Program-made: the position numbers and the translations under genes
Assembly: GCF_959029255.1 (NCBI RefSeq)
Contig: NZ_CAUFUE010000004.1
Span: 1-64,000 of the forward strand
Reading direction: 5' to 3'
Source of the DNA: an uncultured Bacteroides sp.
Lineage (GTDB): Bacteria; Bacteroidota; Bacteroidia; Bacteroidales; Bacteroidaceae
DNA length: 64,000 nt
Shown here: one piece after another, positions 40,594-50,833 of the stretch
Layout: each line of letters begins with the position of its first letter
How positions within the stretch are numbered: position 1 is the stretch's first letter
Notes under the pieces: generated by a model
The model's database searches: none
What the model saw: only the letters and a program-made list of their open reading frames with translations
Told to the model about the DNA's origin: nothing

Positions 40594-41406
40594 ATGAAAA
40601 TTATTAAGTTCTATCTTATTCTATTATTTACAGCATGCGCTTTATTTGTAGATGCACAAACATCACAAGGTTATCCTGCCAACTATGCACGTTTTCCACG
40701 TTTCAAAGCATTGATTTATTACACCAATCACGCAGAAGAAGCACATGTTCAATTCTCTCTGCAATCTATAGAATTCTTCAAAAAATTGAATTATGGCGAA
40801 GGTTTCAAACTTGACATTACCACTGATCTATCCGAATATCCTTATGAAAAGTTGAAAGAATACAATGTTGTAATAATGTTAGACGGATACCCTATGAGTA
40901 AATCCGAAAGAGAGACATTTGAGAAATATATGGAGAATGGCGGTGGTTGGGTAGGTTTCCATGCCGCTGCCTACAATGATAAAAATACAAATTGGCCTTG
41001 GTTTGTTAAGTTTCTCGGTGGCGGAGTATTCTATTGTAACAACTGGCCCCCTCAACCTGTATTAGTTGAAGTTGATAATACAAAACACCCCGTCACCAAA
41101 AACTTACCAACTTCATTTGTCGCTCCTTCAAGTGAATGGTATCAATGGAATCCCAGTCCTAGAAAAAATAAAGATGTAGAGGTTTTGCTTTCTCTTTCTC
41201 CCAAGAATTATCCATTAGGCATTAAGGACGTAGTAAACTTTGGTGATTTTCCCATTGTATGGACTAACAAAAATTACAGAATGATTTACCTGAACATGGG
41301 ACACGGTGATGAAGAATTTATCGATGCAACCCAAAATTTATTATTCGTAAACGCTTTCCGATGGGTAGTAAGTACTGACAAAAAGGGTAACCCTTTCCTT
41401 AAATAA
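40594..41406 (+). CDS. secreted ThuA-domain protein
   Basis: A 270-residue protein with a signal peptide (ILLFTACALFVDAQ) and one ThuA-type glutamine-amidotransferase-like domain: RFKALIYYTNHAEEAHV at the start, VVIMLDGYPMSKSE, the motif GGGWVGFHAAAYND and C-terminal FPIVWTNKNYRMIYLNMGHGDEEF. ThuA proteins accompany carbohydrate catabolism but their reaction is not established. The C-terminal half of the GH18 enzyme at 53805 is a paralogue (GGWIGFHHA, DDEWYTYDKSPRPN). The stop overlaps the next start by one base (TAATG). Confidence 0.8.
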   Translation: MKIIKFYLILLFTACALFVDAQTSQGYPANYARFPRFKALIYYTNHAEEAHVQFSLQSIEFFKKLNYGEGFKLDITTDLSEYPYEKLKEYNVVIMLDGYPMSKSERETFEKYMENGGGWVGFHAAAYNDKNTNWPWFVKFLGGGVFYCNNWPPQPVLVEVDNTKHPVTKNLPTSFVAPSSEWYQWNPSPRKNKDVEVLLSLSPKNYPLGIKDVVNFGDFPIVWTNKNYRMIYLNMGHGDEEFIDATQNLLFVNAFRWVVSTDKKGNPFLK

Positions 41407-43451
41407 TGAATAATATGATGAAGTTTATAAAAGCAATACTACTAGTATGTGGTATTTTGACAATCATAACACTCCAAGCCAAAGAAGTTGAAATTAAGAA
41501 CGGTAATATTGTTCTGGATTTCAGTTCAAAAGTGTCCCTTGTTTCTTCTGGGAAATATACCGTCAAAAGGGCCATCGGAAGATTTGGTGAATATACAATA
41601 ATCGGGAAAACCTCTTCAACAACTTTCATCGATAAGAAAGTGAAAAAAAATCCATATTGTTACTATTATCAGATAATAGATAGTTCTGGGAATCAATTAG
41701 CCCTGATGGGAATGGATATTGAACTTTTTGGTGAGAATGTACATATATATAATGATACGGACAACAAACAAAGCATAGGAAAGGACGTCAATACTATCCA
41801 CGAAACTATGTTTGGCAAAGAATTCAGTTCAAACCGTTATGCCCTTCTTTTCAAACCCGGAAACTATCAAGAAGCCGGGTTACTCAAAGTACCTTTCTAT
41901 GTACATCTTGCCGGATTAGGTAAAACTCCGTATGAAGTTGAAATTTCCAATGTACATACTCCACCTCATTTACGGAATGGAAACGGTACTTGTACTTTTT
42001 GGCGTTCTATGGAAAACATTGCAGTTATTGGTCCGGAATCGTATGATGAAGAACAGACATTCAAATGGGCTGTCTCGCAGGCTGCCCCTATCCGTCGGGT
42101 CTATTCCCAACGCATTGTACGTAACCAATGGGAAAACGGATGGGTTAGTGGTGGTTTCACTGCGGATTGCCATTTTGATGCAGCAGCTGGTTCCAAGAAC
42201 CAGCAACAGTGGTATACTCGTAATTCCTATCTGAATAAAGGGCGTGGAAAGTTTGAAGAAATCAAGTACAATTATTGCTTTCAAGGGGTTACACTAGGTC
42301 CTGAAGTAGATAAAAACACTTATATAGATAATTGGGACAAAGGTGGAAATATAACTTTCATTCCAACGACCCCAATCATTCGTGAAAAACCTTTTCTTTT
42401 TATAGATACAGACGGTAGATATAAAGTCTTCCGTCCTGCTCTGAGACAAAATTCCCAAGGTGTATCCTACAATCAAACCGATATGGGTGAAGGAGATATT
42501 ATTGACTTGTTGGATTCCTTCCATATAGTAAAACCCGGAGTTTCCGCAAGAGAAATGAATCAACAACTTAATGACGGCAAGCATTTACTTATCACTCCTG
42601 GCATGTATGAACTCTGCGAACCATTACATGTTACCCACCCCAATACAATCATACTCGGCATTGGATGGGCAACATTGATTCCAGGCGCAGATAATTCGGA
42701 CACAGCAATCCGGATAGATGATGTAGACGGAGTAACCGTCGCTTCTATTTTATTCGATGCTCATTATACTTCAAACACTTTGATTCAGGTCGGTAACAAA
42801 AAGAAGTCAGATAGACACGTAGAAAATCCAATTCTACTTGCCGACTTATTTTTCAGAATTGGTGGTTTCCGTCCAGCTAAAGTACACGTTGATCATACAG
42901 TAGAAATTAACAGTAATGATGTCATTGGTGACCACTTTTGGATATGGAGAGCTGATCATGGCGTTCGTGGTAGCGTAGGATGGAACGTTAATACAGCCAA
43001 AAATGGTTTGGTAGTCAACGGTGACTATGTTACGGTCTATGGGTTATTCAACGAACATTTCCAAGAATATCAAACCTATTGGGCGGGAGAACATGGCCGA
43101 ACCTATTTCTATCAATGCGAAACACCATACGACGCTCCCTCACAAAAACACTATATGAGTGAAAACAACACCCGTCCCGGATATGCAGCCTACAAAGTGG
43201 CTGATAGCGTCAATATACACGAGGGTACAGCTTTCGGTATTTATGACGTTCTACATCGTGACATCATGATAGAAAATTCAGTAGAAGTACCCGATAAAAC
43301 AGGTATAAGGATGTACCATGTCTGTAATAATACACTCTCCGGTGGAGGTTTAAAAGGCTTCAATTACATATTGAACGGTATTGGGAAAAGTACCTACAAT
43401 ACCTATCATGATAATAGAGTATATATTAATGAATTCAAAGGAAGTAAATAG
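41406..43451 (+). CDS. secreted right-handed beta-helix protein, possible glycan-active enzyme
   Basis: A 681-residue exported protein. After a signal peptide (about 1-25) there is an N-terminal region of ~350 residues, then a parallel beta-helix from about residue 390: GKHLLITPGMYELCEPLHVTHPNTIILGIGWATLIPGADN (in part), IRIDDVDGVTVASILFDA, DHFWIWRADHGVRGSVGWNVNTAKNGLVVNGDYVTVYGLF, then YWAGEHGRTYFYQCETPYD. This resembles a family often labelled coagulation factor 5/8-like or adenylyl cyclase in actinobacteria, with pectate-lyase/GH55-like helices. Its activity is unknown to me. Position after GH9 and ThuA implies a role in degrading the same glycan. A terminator at 43507-43545 ends the unit. 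Confidence 0.65.
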   Translation: MNNMMKFIKAILLVCGILTIITLQAKEVEIKNGNIVLDFSSKVSLVSSGKYTVKRAIGRFGEYTIIGKTSSTTFIDKKVKKNPYCYYYQIIDSSGNQLALMGMDIELFGENVHIYNDTDNKQSIGKDVNTIHETMFGKEFSSNRYALLFKPGNYQEAGLLKVPFYVHLAGLGKTPYEVEISNVHTPPHLRNGNGTCTFWRSMENIAVIGPESYDEEQTFKWAVSQAAPIRRVYSQRIVRNQWENGWVSGGFTADCHFDAAAGSKNQQQWYTRNSYLNKGRGKFEEIKYNYCFQGVTLGPEVDKNTYIDNWDKGGNITFIPTTPIIREKPFLFIDTDGRYKVFRPALRQNSQGVSYNQTDMGEGDIIDLLDSFHIVKPGVSAREMNQQLNDGKHLLITPGMYELCEPLHVTHPNTIILGIGWATLIPGADNSDTAIRIDDVDGVTVASILFDAHYTSNTLIQVGNKKKSDRHVENPILLADLFFRIGGFRPAKVHVDHTVEINSNDVIGDHFWIWRADHGVRGSVGWNVNTAKNGLVVNGDYVTVYGLFNEHFQEYQTYWAGEHGRTYFYQCETPYDAPSQKHYMSENNTRPGYAAYKVADSVNIHEGTAFGIYDVLHRDIMIENSVEVPDKTGIRMYHVCNNTLSGGGLKGFNYILNGIGKSTYNTYHDNRVYINEFKGSK

Positions 43452-43506
43452 AACTCTATATTACCTATATATTCTTTCATTGTATTTTTATAGCTATTTT
43501 CTTCTA

Positions 43507-43545
43507 AAGCATCTTACTCTTCCAATAAAGTAAGATGCTTTTTTT
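43507..43545 (+). terminator. strong terminator after the beta-helix gene
   Basis: AAGCATCTTACT (43507-43518) pairs perfectly with AGTAAGATGCTT (43529-43540) and is followed by TTTTT. It separates the GH9 unit from the SusC promoter. Confidence 0.85.
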
Positions 43546-43554
43546 AGTCCACGA

Positions 43555-43580
43555 GGTTTAAAGTTCATCCGAAAAGGTTT
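43555..43580 (+). promoter_or_regulatory. candidate PUL regulator site 2 (SusC unit)
   Basis: GGTTTAAAGTTCATCCGAA (43555-43573) plus another GGTTT 21 bp downstream at 43576. CATCCGAA at +11 is identical to the site before the ROK kinase gene. An AATATTG element at 43663-43669 may be the -7 region. The 43452-43794 gap holds no gene. Confidence 0.6.
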
Positions 43581-43794
43581 ATTTTTTATCTTTTTTACAT
43601 TCACAAACGAAATTCAAACTCTTTATAATAGATATTCAACTTCCCTTCACATTTTTTTCGAGAATATTGCGGCTATATAAATAATACAAATAAGAAATAC
43701 TATGAATATAATAACACCTCCTTCAATGTCAAGTCAATAGGTCAATATATTATGTTATCAAAATTAATTTTTGTTTCACTTAAATTTAACTACA

Positions 43795-46700
43795 ATGATT
43801 AAAAAAGCTTTTTTTGTGCTTCTGTCTTGTATGCTACTCAGTCCGCATCTATCGACTTTTGCACAGACACAAGTCGTTAGAGGACTTGTAGTGGACGTAG
43901 ACGGAACCCCATTGCCGGGTGTCAATGTCTACGCTAAAGGAAAAGAAAGTAAAGGTGTCATCACCAACATTGATGGAAAGTATGCCGTATCCGGACTTGC
44001 AGTCAATGACTCCATTTTCTTTACTTATATTGGATACAAGACACAAATGTTCCGTGTTGGCAACAAATCAACATTAGATGTCATTATGGAAGAATCTGCA
44101 ACCGAACTGGAAGAGACCGTCATCGTAGCTTTCCAAAAACAGAAAAAGGAAAGTGTTATCGGTGCCATACAGACTGTTACACCTAAAGACCTGAAGGTTC
44201 CACAGTCTAATTTAACAACTGCTCTTGCTGGTCGTGTTGCAGGTTTGATTTCCTATCAACGTTCCGGTGAACCCGGTCGAGATAATGCGGAATTCTTTGT
44301 TCGTGGTGTTACAACCAATGGTTATGCAAGTTCTCCACTTATTCTAATTGATGGTCTGGAAGTATCCTCTGAAGACCTGGCACGTTTGGAACCGGAGAAC
44401 ATCGCCAGTTTTTCAATCATGAAAGATGCTACTGCGACAGCTTTATACGGTGCACGTGGTGCCAACGGTGTAATCTTAGTCACTACCAAATCCGGTCAGA
44501 AAGGTAAAATCAGAATTACAGCCCGTGTAGAAACATCCATATCTACCCCTACTAAAATACAAGAATATCTGGATGGTGTATCTTATATGGAATTATATAA
44601 TATAGCAGAACGTGCACGTAATCCGGAAGCTACTCCCACTTATTCTAAAGAAAAGATCGAGAATACACGTGCAGGAAATAACTTGATGTACTATCCCGAT
44701 GTAGATTGGTATGGCGAACTGTTCAAAGATCAAGCAATCAATACTAAAGCTACTGTAACAGCATCTGGTGGTGGTGAAGTTGCCCAATATTATCTTTCTG
44801 TAGCTTATACCAATGAAAATGGTTTGATGAAAGTTGATAAACTTAATAACTTCAACAATAACATCAGCATTAACCGTTATAATATTCGTGCCAATATTGA
44901 TGTCAATTTGACTAAAACGACAAAAGGTTCAGTAAAAGTATATTCTTTACTTGAGCGTTATAACGGTCCGTCAGCTGAAACCAGCAACATCTTTGATGCT
45001 ATTATGCGTGCTAATCCTGTCAATTTTGCCAAGACTTATGACAAGAGCATTGACAAAAGTTATTATTATGCTAATCATATTTTGTTTGGTAATACCGGTC
45101 AGGCTCAGTATCCTAATCCCTATGCTCAACTTGTATCTGGTTATAAAGATCGTTTCACTTCCAATACCAATGCACAGTTTCAATTGGAACAAGATTTAAA
45201 AATGATTACTGAAGGTCTGAAATTACGTGGTTTAGCTTCATTCCAATCTTATGGACAAAATACAAATACCCGTACCATGACACCTTTCTACTATGGTTTA
45301 TCAGCATCTACCACAGAATTAGGGACTCAATATTCATTAACCCAGCTGACTGAGGGGTCTGAGACATTAGGAGATCCAGCATCCACAAGTACAGCAACCA
45401 GTAGTTTTTATTTTGAGGCAGCTTTGCAATATAATCGGACATTCGGTGAAAAGCATGATGTCGGTGCTCTACTAGTTGGTCAAATGAAAGAATCACTAAA
45501 TACTATTAGTAACGACAATGCCTATGCAACATTACCTTCCCGTAATTTAGGTCTTTCCGGACGTTTAACTTATGGATATGATGGTCGTTATTTTATCGAG
45601 GGTAATTTTGGTTATAACGGTTCTGAGAAATTTGCCATCAAACATCGTTTCGGTTTTTTCCCTTCTGTCGGTTTAGGTTGGATTGTTTCCAATGAAAAAT
45701 TTTATCCGTCAGGTCTCAAGAAAATTATTCCAAGCCTTAAATTTAAAGGAAGTTATGGATTAGTTGGTAACGATGCTATTTCTGCTGCATCCGATCGTTT
45801 CTTCTATCTTTCAGATGTCAACACAAACAACGGTAATTATGGTTATGCTTTCGGTTCTGATTTCGGGAATGGCTATAACGGATACTCAATTAACCGATAT
45901 GCTAATGCTGAAATCGGCTGGGAAATAGCCAAGAAAGCCAACTACGGTATTGAGTTGAATCTACTGGATATTTTTAATGTTCAATTTGAATACTTTACCG
46001 AGAGACGTAGTGATATTTATCAAACTCGCGAGTCTGTTCCATATACTACAGGTACAACAGCAGCTATCAAAGGCAATATCGGTAAAGCGAAATCACATGG
46101 TATAGATACCTCAGTAGACCTAAATTGGAGTATTAATAAAGACTGGTGGATTTCCGGTCGTTTTAATTACACCTGGGCAACCAGTGAATATGTAGAAGGT
46201 GGTGATATCAAATATCAGGAACCCTGGAGAAACAAAACCGGATATTCTTTAAATCAACAATGGGGATATGTTGCAGAACGTCTGTTTATCGATAAAGAAG
46301 ACATCCGCAACTCACCTGTTCAATTTGACGCAAAATTATCAGAAAGTCCATATGTAGAAGCATCGGATGACGTAATGCCAGGTGATATCAAATATGTAGA
46401 TATAAACAAAGACGGTAAAATTGATGAAAAAGATCAGGTTGCCATAGGTTTCCCTGATACTCCAGAAATTATCTATGGTTTCGGTATCTCTACCGGCTAT
46501 AAAATTTTTGATTTTTCTTTCTTCTTTCAAGGGTCAGCGCGTTCATCATTCTTCATAGATCCGAGCAGTATCGAACCATTCACCAATTATCGCAATGCAC
46601 TCCAAATTGTTGCTGATAATTACTGGTCAGAATCTAATCCGAATCCTAATGCCTTTTGGCCCCGTTTATCAACCCGTTCTATCGCCAATAATAATAAAAC

Positions 46701-46938
46701 TTCTACTTGGTGGTTACGTGATGGTTCTTTCTTACGTCTGAAGACTGTTGAATTTGGTATTTCCGTCCCGGAAAAAATCATTCGTAAATGGGGGTTAAAT
46801 CAAGCACGCCTCTTCTTCTCAGGAAACAATCTGCTTTGTTTCAGCAAATTCAAAATGTGGGACCCTGAAATGGGAGGATACGGTATCGGTTATCCGACAC
46901 AACGTATTTATAATGTCGGTATAAATGTTTCATTTTAA
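43795..46938 (+). CDS. SusC/RagA-type TonB-dependent glycan transporter
   Basis: A 1047-residue outer-membrane channel importing oligosaccharides. Start MIKKAFFVLL (43795) gives the signal peptide; the 8 codons upstream do not fit. A carboxypeptidase-regulatory-like domain (QVVRGLVVDVDGTPLPGVNVYAKGKES) is followed by the plug (VTPKDLKVPQSNLTTALAGRVAG, then GRDNAEFFVRGVTTNG and KDATATALYGARGANGVILVTTKSG). The barrel ends in the family-typical LFFSGNNLLCFSKF ... YNVGINVSF with terminal Phe. It is 15 bp before susD. No separate N-terminal anti-sigma-interaction domain is present, in line with control by the hybrid two-component system. Confidence 0.94.
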   Translation: MIKKAFFVLLSCMLLSPHLSTFAQTQVVRGLVVDVDGTPLPGVNVYAKGKESKGVITNIDGKYAVSGLAVNDSIFFTYIGYKTQMFRVGNKSTLDVIMEESATELEETVIVAFQKQKKESVIGAIQTVTPKDLKVPQSNLTTALAGRVAGLISYQRSGEPGRDNAEFFVRGVTTNGYASSPLILIDGLEVSSEDLARLEPENIASFSIMKDATATALYGARGANGVILVTTKSGQKGKIRITARVETSISTPTKIQEYLDGVSYMELYNIAERARNPEATPTYSKEKIENTRAGNNLMYYPDVDWYGELFKDQAINTKATVTASGGGEVAQYYLSVAYTNENGLMKVDKLNNFNNNISINRYNIRANIDVNLTKTTKGSVKVYSLLERYNGPSAETSNIFDAIMRANPVNFAKTYDKSIDKSYYYANHILFGNTGQAQYPNPYAQLVSGYKDRFTSNTNAQFQLEQDLKMITEGLKLRGLASFQSYGQNTNTRTMTPFYYGLSASTTELGTQYSLTQLTEGSETLGDPASTSTATSSFYFEAALQYNRTFGEKHDVGALLVGQMKESLNTISNDNAYATLPSRNLGLSGRLTYGYDGRYFIEGNFGYNGSEKFAIKHRFGFFPSVGLGWIVSNEKFYPSGLKKIIPSLKFKGSYGLVGNDAISAASDRFFYLSDVNTNNGNYGYAFGSDFGNGYNGYSINRYANAEIGWEIAKKANYGIELNLLDIFNVQFEYFTERRSDIYQTRESVPYTTGTTAAIKGNIGKAKSHGIDTSVDLNWSINKDWWISGRFNYTWATSEYVEGGDIKYQEPWRNKTGYSLNQQWGYVAERLFIDKEDIRNSPVQFDAKLSESPYVEASDDVMPGDIKYVDINKDGKIDEKDQVAIGFPDTPEIIYGFGISTGYKIFDFSFFFQGSARSSFFIDPSSIEPFTNYRNALQIVADNYWSESNPNPNAFWPRLSTRSIANNNKTSTWWLRDGSFLRLKTVEFGISVPEKIIRKWGLNQARLFFSGNNLLCFSKFKMWDPEMGGYGIGYPTQRIYNVGINVSF

Positions 46939-46953
46939 AGATATATAAGTAAT

Positions 46954-48903
46954 ATGAAAAAGCTAATAAAATATACATTCATCTCATTGCTGGCTATTAT
47001 GAGCAGTGGATGTGCGGATTATCTGGATGTAGTTCCAGACAAAACACAGGAGATATCCCTACTCTTTGACCGCAAAGAATCGGCTTATCGGGCACTTTCC
47101 ACCTGTTACCATTACATTCCCGTTTATGACAACACCTACGGTATGATTGGTGCATCCGATGAAATGATTATGAATCTTGACCGTGTTACTCCGGGTAAGC
47201 AAGTTGTTCTTGGACAATTAAATGCTGATTACCCTGTCTTGGGATATTGGAATGATGCTGTAGATACTTGGAAAGCTTTATCTCCCGCTGATAAATCATT
47301 TTTCGTCCCCATCCGTATCTGTAATGAATTTCTGGAAAATATCCAACGGGTACCGGATATGACGCAAAGTGAAATCAGCCGTTGGAGCGCAGAAGTAAAG
47401 TTCTTGAAAGCCTACTATCATTTCATGCTATTCTCTCAATATGGTCCTATACCCTTGATTAAAGAGAATATTCCTATTGATGCAGAAGGTGAAGCAGCGA
47501 TGCCAAAACGTCAACCGGTAGATGATGTGGTAAATTATATCATTTCACTATTAGATGAAAGTATCGAAGCGTTACCCACTAAAGTTACAAGTGCCACAGA
47601 GTTGGGACGTATCGACCAAGTGATAGCCAAAGGTCTTAAGGCCAAGGTATTATTATACGCAGCCAGTCCTCTGTTTAATAATAATCCGATGTATGCCGGT
47701 TTTACTGATAAAGATGGTGTCAAACTATTCCCATCAGGCGATACACAAGCAGAGCATCAAAAATGGGTAAATGCTGCCACAGCACTGAAAGAGGCCATTG
47801 ATGCCGCAGAAGGAACAGGTAGTAAACTATATAAATATACAGATAGCTATCCGGAATATGATACAGAATACATAAAAAGTGACCCTAATCGTCTACCTTA
47901 TATGTATAACTATCAATATATGATGGTAGATAAATGGAATGAAGAATTAATATGGGGACTTTCACGAATATCCAATAAAGGAGCATATGGTAGTCAAGAT
48001 TGGCACTATATACAACGTTCCGTCAATTTCAAGCATAAAGATGAATCAAGTACTGGTGATGCATGGCAATGGTTTAGTCCTTCTATGAATGCGGCCGAGT
48101 TTTTCTACACCAAGAATGGCCTTCCAATGAATGAAGACCCGGACTTCGATTATGATAACCGTTATGAACTTACCACTATTACCGATGCAGATGCTGACGT
48201 AGCAATTCCTGGTGAACAAACAGTTAAAATACACATGAATCGTGAACCTCGTTTCTACGCTTCTATCGGATTTGATCGTTCTAGAGTACGGGGATATGGA
48301 CAACTCTATGACTTGAAATTCCGTTTTAAGGAAAGCAATGGACGTCCAAAAGAAAATGATATTGATTTCAGTTTAGGCTATTTTTTGAGAAAAGTAGTTC
48401 ATCCAGATAGTAAGGGAACTAATTCCAGCTATGTTCTTTATGCATGGCCCATTATTCGTTTGGGAGAACTCTATTTAAGTTATGCAGAAGCTTTGAATGA
48501 AGCCTATGGTACAGAAAGACAGAGTGATATATTATTCTACTTGAATGAAATACGCAGACGTTCCGGAGTTCCAGATGTAGAAGATGCGTGGGCAAAAGCT
48601 AAAACTCATCCTGATTACTATAAAACTCAGGAAGGTATGCGTGAAATTATTCATCAAGAACGTACTATCGAGTTATCATTCGAAGGTTACCGTAACGATG
48701 ACGTACGCCGTTGGTTAAAGGGAGACATATTCAACTCTGTTATCAGAACATGGAATGCCAACTCAAGTACTGCCGAAGGTTTTTACCAAATACAAGAACT
48801 GAAGAACATGCTTCATGTATTTACTCAACGTAATTATCTCTGGCCTATCGCTACTAAAGAATTGGTAAACAATACAAATCTGGTTCAAAACCCCGGATAT
48901 TAA
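46954..48903 (+). CDS. SusD/RagB-type surface glycan-binding lipoprotein
   Basis: A 649-residue lipoprotein pairing with SusC as the lid of the transporter. Lipobox MSSGC (Cys ~22), then the SusD start YLDVVPDKTQEISLLFDRKESAYRALSTCY. TPR-like helices and the core follow: SAEVKFLKAYYHFMLFSQYGPIPLI, LSPADKSFF and the C-terminal YAEALNEAYG, LNEIRRRSGVPDVE, LSFEGYRNDDVRRW, ending LWPIATKELVNN. It lies between susC and the DUF5000 gene in one operon. Length is toward the upper end of the family. Confidence 0.93.
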   Translation: MKKLIKYTFISLLAIMSSGCADYLDVVPDKTQEISLLFDRKESAYRALSTCYHYIPVYDNTYGMIGASDEMIMNLDRVTPGKQVVLGQLNADYPVLGYWNDAVDTWKALSPADKSFFVPIRICNEFLENIQRVPDMTQSEISRWSAEVKFLKAYYHFMLFSQYGPIPLIKENIPIDAEGEAAMPKRQPVDDVVNYIISLLDESIEALPTKVTSATELGRIDQVIAKGLKAKVLLYAASPLFNNNPMYAGFTDKDGVKLFPSGDTQAEHQKWVNAATALKEAIDAAEGTGSKLYKYTDSYPEYDTEYIKSDPNRLPYMYNYQYMMVDKWNEELIWGLSRISNKGAYGSQDWHYIQRSVNFKHKDESSTGDAWQWFSPSMNAAEFFYTKNGLPMNEDPDFDYDNRYELTTITDADADVAIPGEQTVKIHMNREPRFYASIGFDRSRVRGYGQLYDLKFRFKESNGRPKENDIDFSLGYFLRKVVHPDSKGTNSSYVLYAWPIIRLGELYLSYAEALNEAYGTERQSDILFYLNEIRRRSGVPDVEDAWAKAKTHPDYYKTQEGMREIIHQERTIELSFEGYRNDDVRRWLKGDIFNSVIRTWNANSSTAEGFYQIQELKNMLHVFTQRNYLWPIATKELVNNTNLVQNPGY

Positions 48904-48923
48904 AAATGATTTATTAAAATAAT

Positions 48924-50333
48924 ATGAATATGAAAATAGATTATTTGAAACGATTAGCTTTATTCTTGTCAGTACTACTGCTTTGTTTGGCAAGTTGTAA
49001 AGATGATGATAATATGTCAAGTTTAGGAGCTGTGACAGATATAAACTGGACTCCCACCAGCGGTGGAGCAATTATTACTTTTACAGCTCCAAAGAGTAAT
49101 GAACTTTTATATGTGAAAGCGACCTATACCAATTCTCTGGGTGAGGAAGTTTTCAATGTCGTAAGCATTTACGACAATAAAATAGAAGTCAGCGGATTGG
49201 CAGACGAATCCAAAGAGTATCCGATAGCCATATCCGCAATCGATAAAGACGGAAAAGAATCTCCAGTGGAAACAATCAAGATAAAACCTGGGCGTTCATA
49301 TATCAACATCATCAATGACAATCTTCAAATTATTGAGATTGTAGGAGGTGTAGAGTTACGATGGACTAATCCTTCCGGTGAAGATAATGGTGCTGGTGGA
49401 AAAGCTGTATACGTAACGCTAAATTATACGGACGGTGACGGTATAAAAACACGCTATCTGAGTTCAGCTAAAGAAACAACCAAAGTCAAAGTTCGTGGTA
49501 TTACCCCAGGTACCCATAAATTCAGTTTTATTGTGGAAGACATGATGGGAAACAAAACAGCTGAATCACCCCAAATAGAATATAATATCAAAGAAGAAGT
49601 AACCATTCCCAAATATAAAGATGATGAAAATGGTTACAGAACCTATATTTGGACGTTGGTTGATGACCAGACCACACTAAAAGAAAAATGGGAGAATACA
49701 AACAGAGCTGTTTTTGACGGTGTAATAGACAATAAAGACATAAAGGAGGTTATTACTGATGCATTCGGTTCCTATGACCAAAGTTATGCAGGAACAGAAA
49801 AAGCCGAATATGGGAACTCTTGGCCATGGGATACAGACAAAATGGATATTGTTATCGACTTACACCAAACAATTAATATTTCACGCATCAGAGCATGGCA
49901 ACGTGCCCATTGGTATGGTTGGAGTAATTATGCTCAACACTGGTCTACAGATGGTACCAGTAAAGATTATTTCTACTATGAACCTGAAAATCTTAAATCA
50001 TTCAAGGTTTTTGGCTCAATGAATACACAAGAGTGGTTTTTGATACAAGATTGCGATATTGCGACAAACACCGATCAAGGTCCACTTCCTGTCCGTGAAA
50101 ACAGAACAGTATATTCATTTGAACAAAAAGCCGACTGGACAACATGGATGCCTAACCAAGCTTCATACGACGCAGCTTTGGAAGGACATTTATGGGAACT
50201 GGACACTATGTCACCAGAAGTACGTTATATAAGGATACGATTTACATCTAATTGGGATACGAGTAAAGGTAGTTGCTCTGGACTTTCGGAAATCACCCTT
50301 TATGGTGGTATTATTGAAGAAGAATCAAATTAA
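48924..50333 (+). CDS. DUF4959/DUF5000-type surface lipoprotein (SusE position)
   Basis: A 469-residue lipoprotein (start 48924, or 48930 at MKIDYLK). Signal peptide with lipobox LCLASC. The N-terminal domain (DUF4959-like, about 30-125) and a middle fibronectin-like domain (~130-240: IEIVGGVELRWTNPSGEDNG) precede a C-terminal F5/8-type galactose-binding domain (about 300-469; RAWQRAHWYGWSNYAQH, TSNWDTSKGSCSGLSEITLYGG). Such DUF5000/DUF5126 proteins take the place of SusE/F and probably help bind the glycan at the surface. It overlaps nothing and is 13 bp from the next small gene. Confidence 0.78.
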   Translation: MNMKIDYLKRLALFLSVLLLCLASCKDDDNMSSLGAVTDINWTPTSGGAIITFTAPKSNELLYVKATYTNSLGEEVFNVVSIYDNKIEVSGLADESKEYPIAISAIDKDGKESPVETIKIKPGRSYINIINDNLQIIEIVGGVELRWTNPSGEDNGAGGKAVYVTLNYTDGDGIKTRYLSSAKETTKVKVRGITPGTHKFSFIVEDMMGNKTAESPQIEYNIKEEVTIPKYKDDENGYRTYIWTLVDDQTTLKEKWENTNRAVFDGVIDNKDIKEVITDAFGSYDQSYAGTEKAEYGNSWPWDTDKMDIVIDLHQTINISRIRAWQRAHWYGWSNYAQHWSTDGTSKDYFYYEPENLKSFKVFGSMNTQEWFLIQDCDIATNTDQGPLPVRENRTVYSFEQKADWTTWMPNQASYDAALEGHLWELDTMSPEVRYIRIRFTSNWDTSKGSCSGLSEITLYGGIIEEESN

Positions 50334-50346
50334 AAGGAGGAATATT

Positions 50347-50739
50347 ATGAAAAAAATAATATATTTTGTACTATGTTCTTTTACAGTACTAATCAACATA
50401 TCTTGTGAGGGTATGGATGAATACTATAAAGACTATCGGGATGAACATCCCACTTATTCACCTGCAGTAACCGAGGTAAATGCCACATCACCAGAAGCAG
50501 GTTCATTAACACTCACTTGGACTTTTCCAGAAACAGATCGTATAAAATCTGTAGAGATTGTCTATAAAGAATCAAGTACGAAGTCCGAAACCGTAGAAGT
50601 CGGCATGAAAACAGAGTATACCCTCAGTGGATTATTACTACAAAGCTATACATTTGAAATATATACTATTGATATATATGGTAATCGTTCCATACCTATT
50701 ATCAAAAATTATACTCCTATTCCTGGGCGTGAAGGATAA
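50347..50739 (+). CDS. short DUF4998-type lipoprotein
   Basis: A 130-residue lipoprotein. Start 50347 follows AAAGGAGGAATATT, a strong ribosome-binding site, and gives a signal peptide with lipobox NISC. The mature part has the DUF4998 start CEGMDEYYKDYRDEHP and one fibronectin-like domain (SLTLTWTFPETDRIKSVEIVY ... LQSYTFEIYTIDIYGNRSIP). DUF4998 proteins usually continue into a longer C-terminal half with an F5/8-type module; here only the first domain remains, so it may be a natural short form or a truncation. The upstream and downstream genes flank it without a frameshift trace. Confidence 0.65.
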   Translation: MKKIIYFVLCSFTVLINISCEGMDEYYKDYRDEHPTYSPAVTEVNATSPEAGSLTLTWTFPETDRIKSVEIVYKESSTKSETVEVGMKTEYTLSGLLLQSYTFEIYTIDIYGNRSIPIIKNYTPIPGREG

Positions 50740-50833
50740 GTAATAGGTAAATTCAACATTAAATCTGAAGAGTGTGTCCGGCATAACACCGGGCCCACTC
50801 TTATTTTCATTTCAGTAAAAATCCTTATCTATC

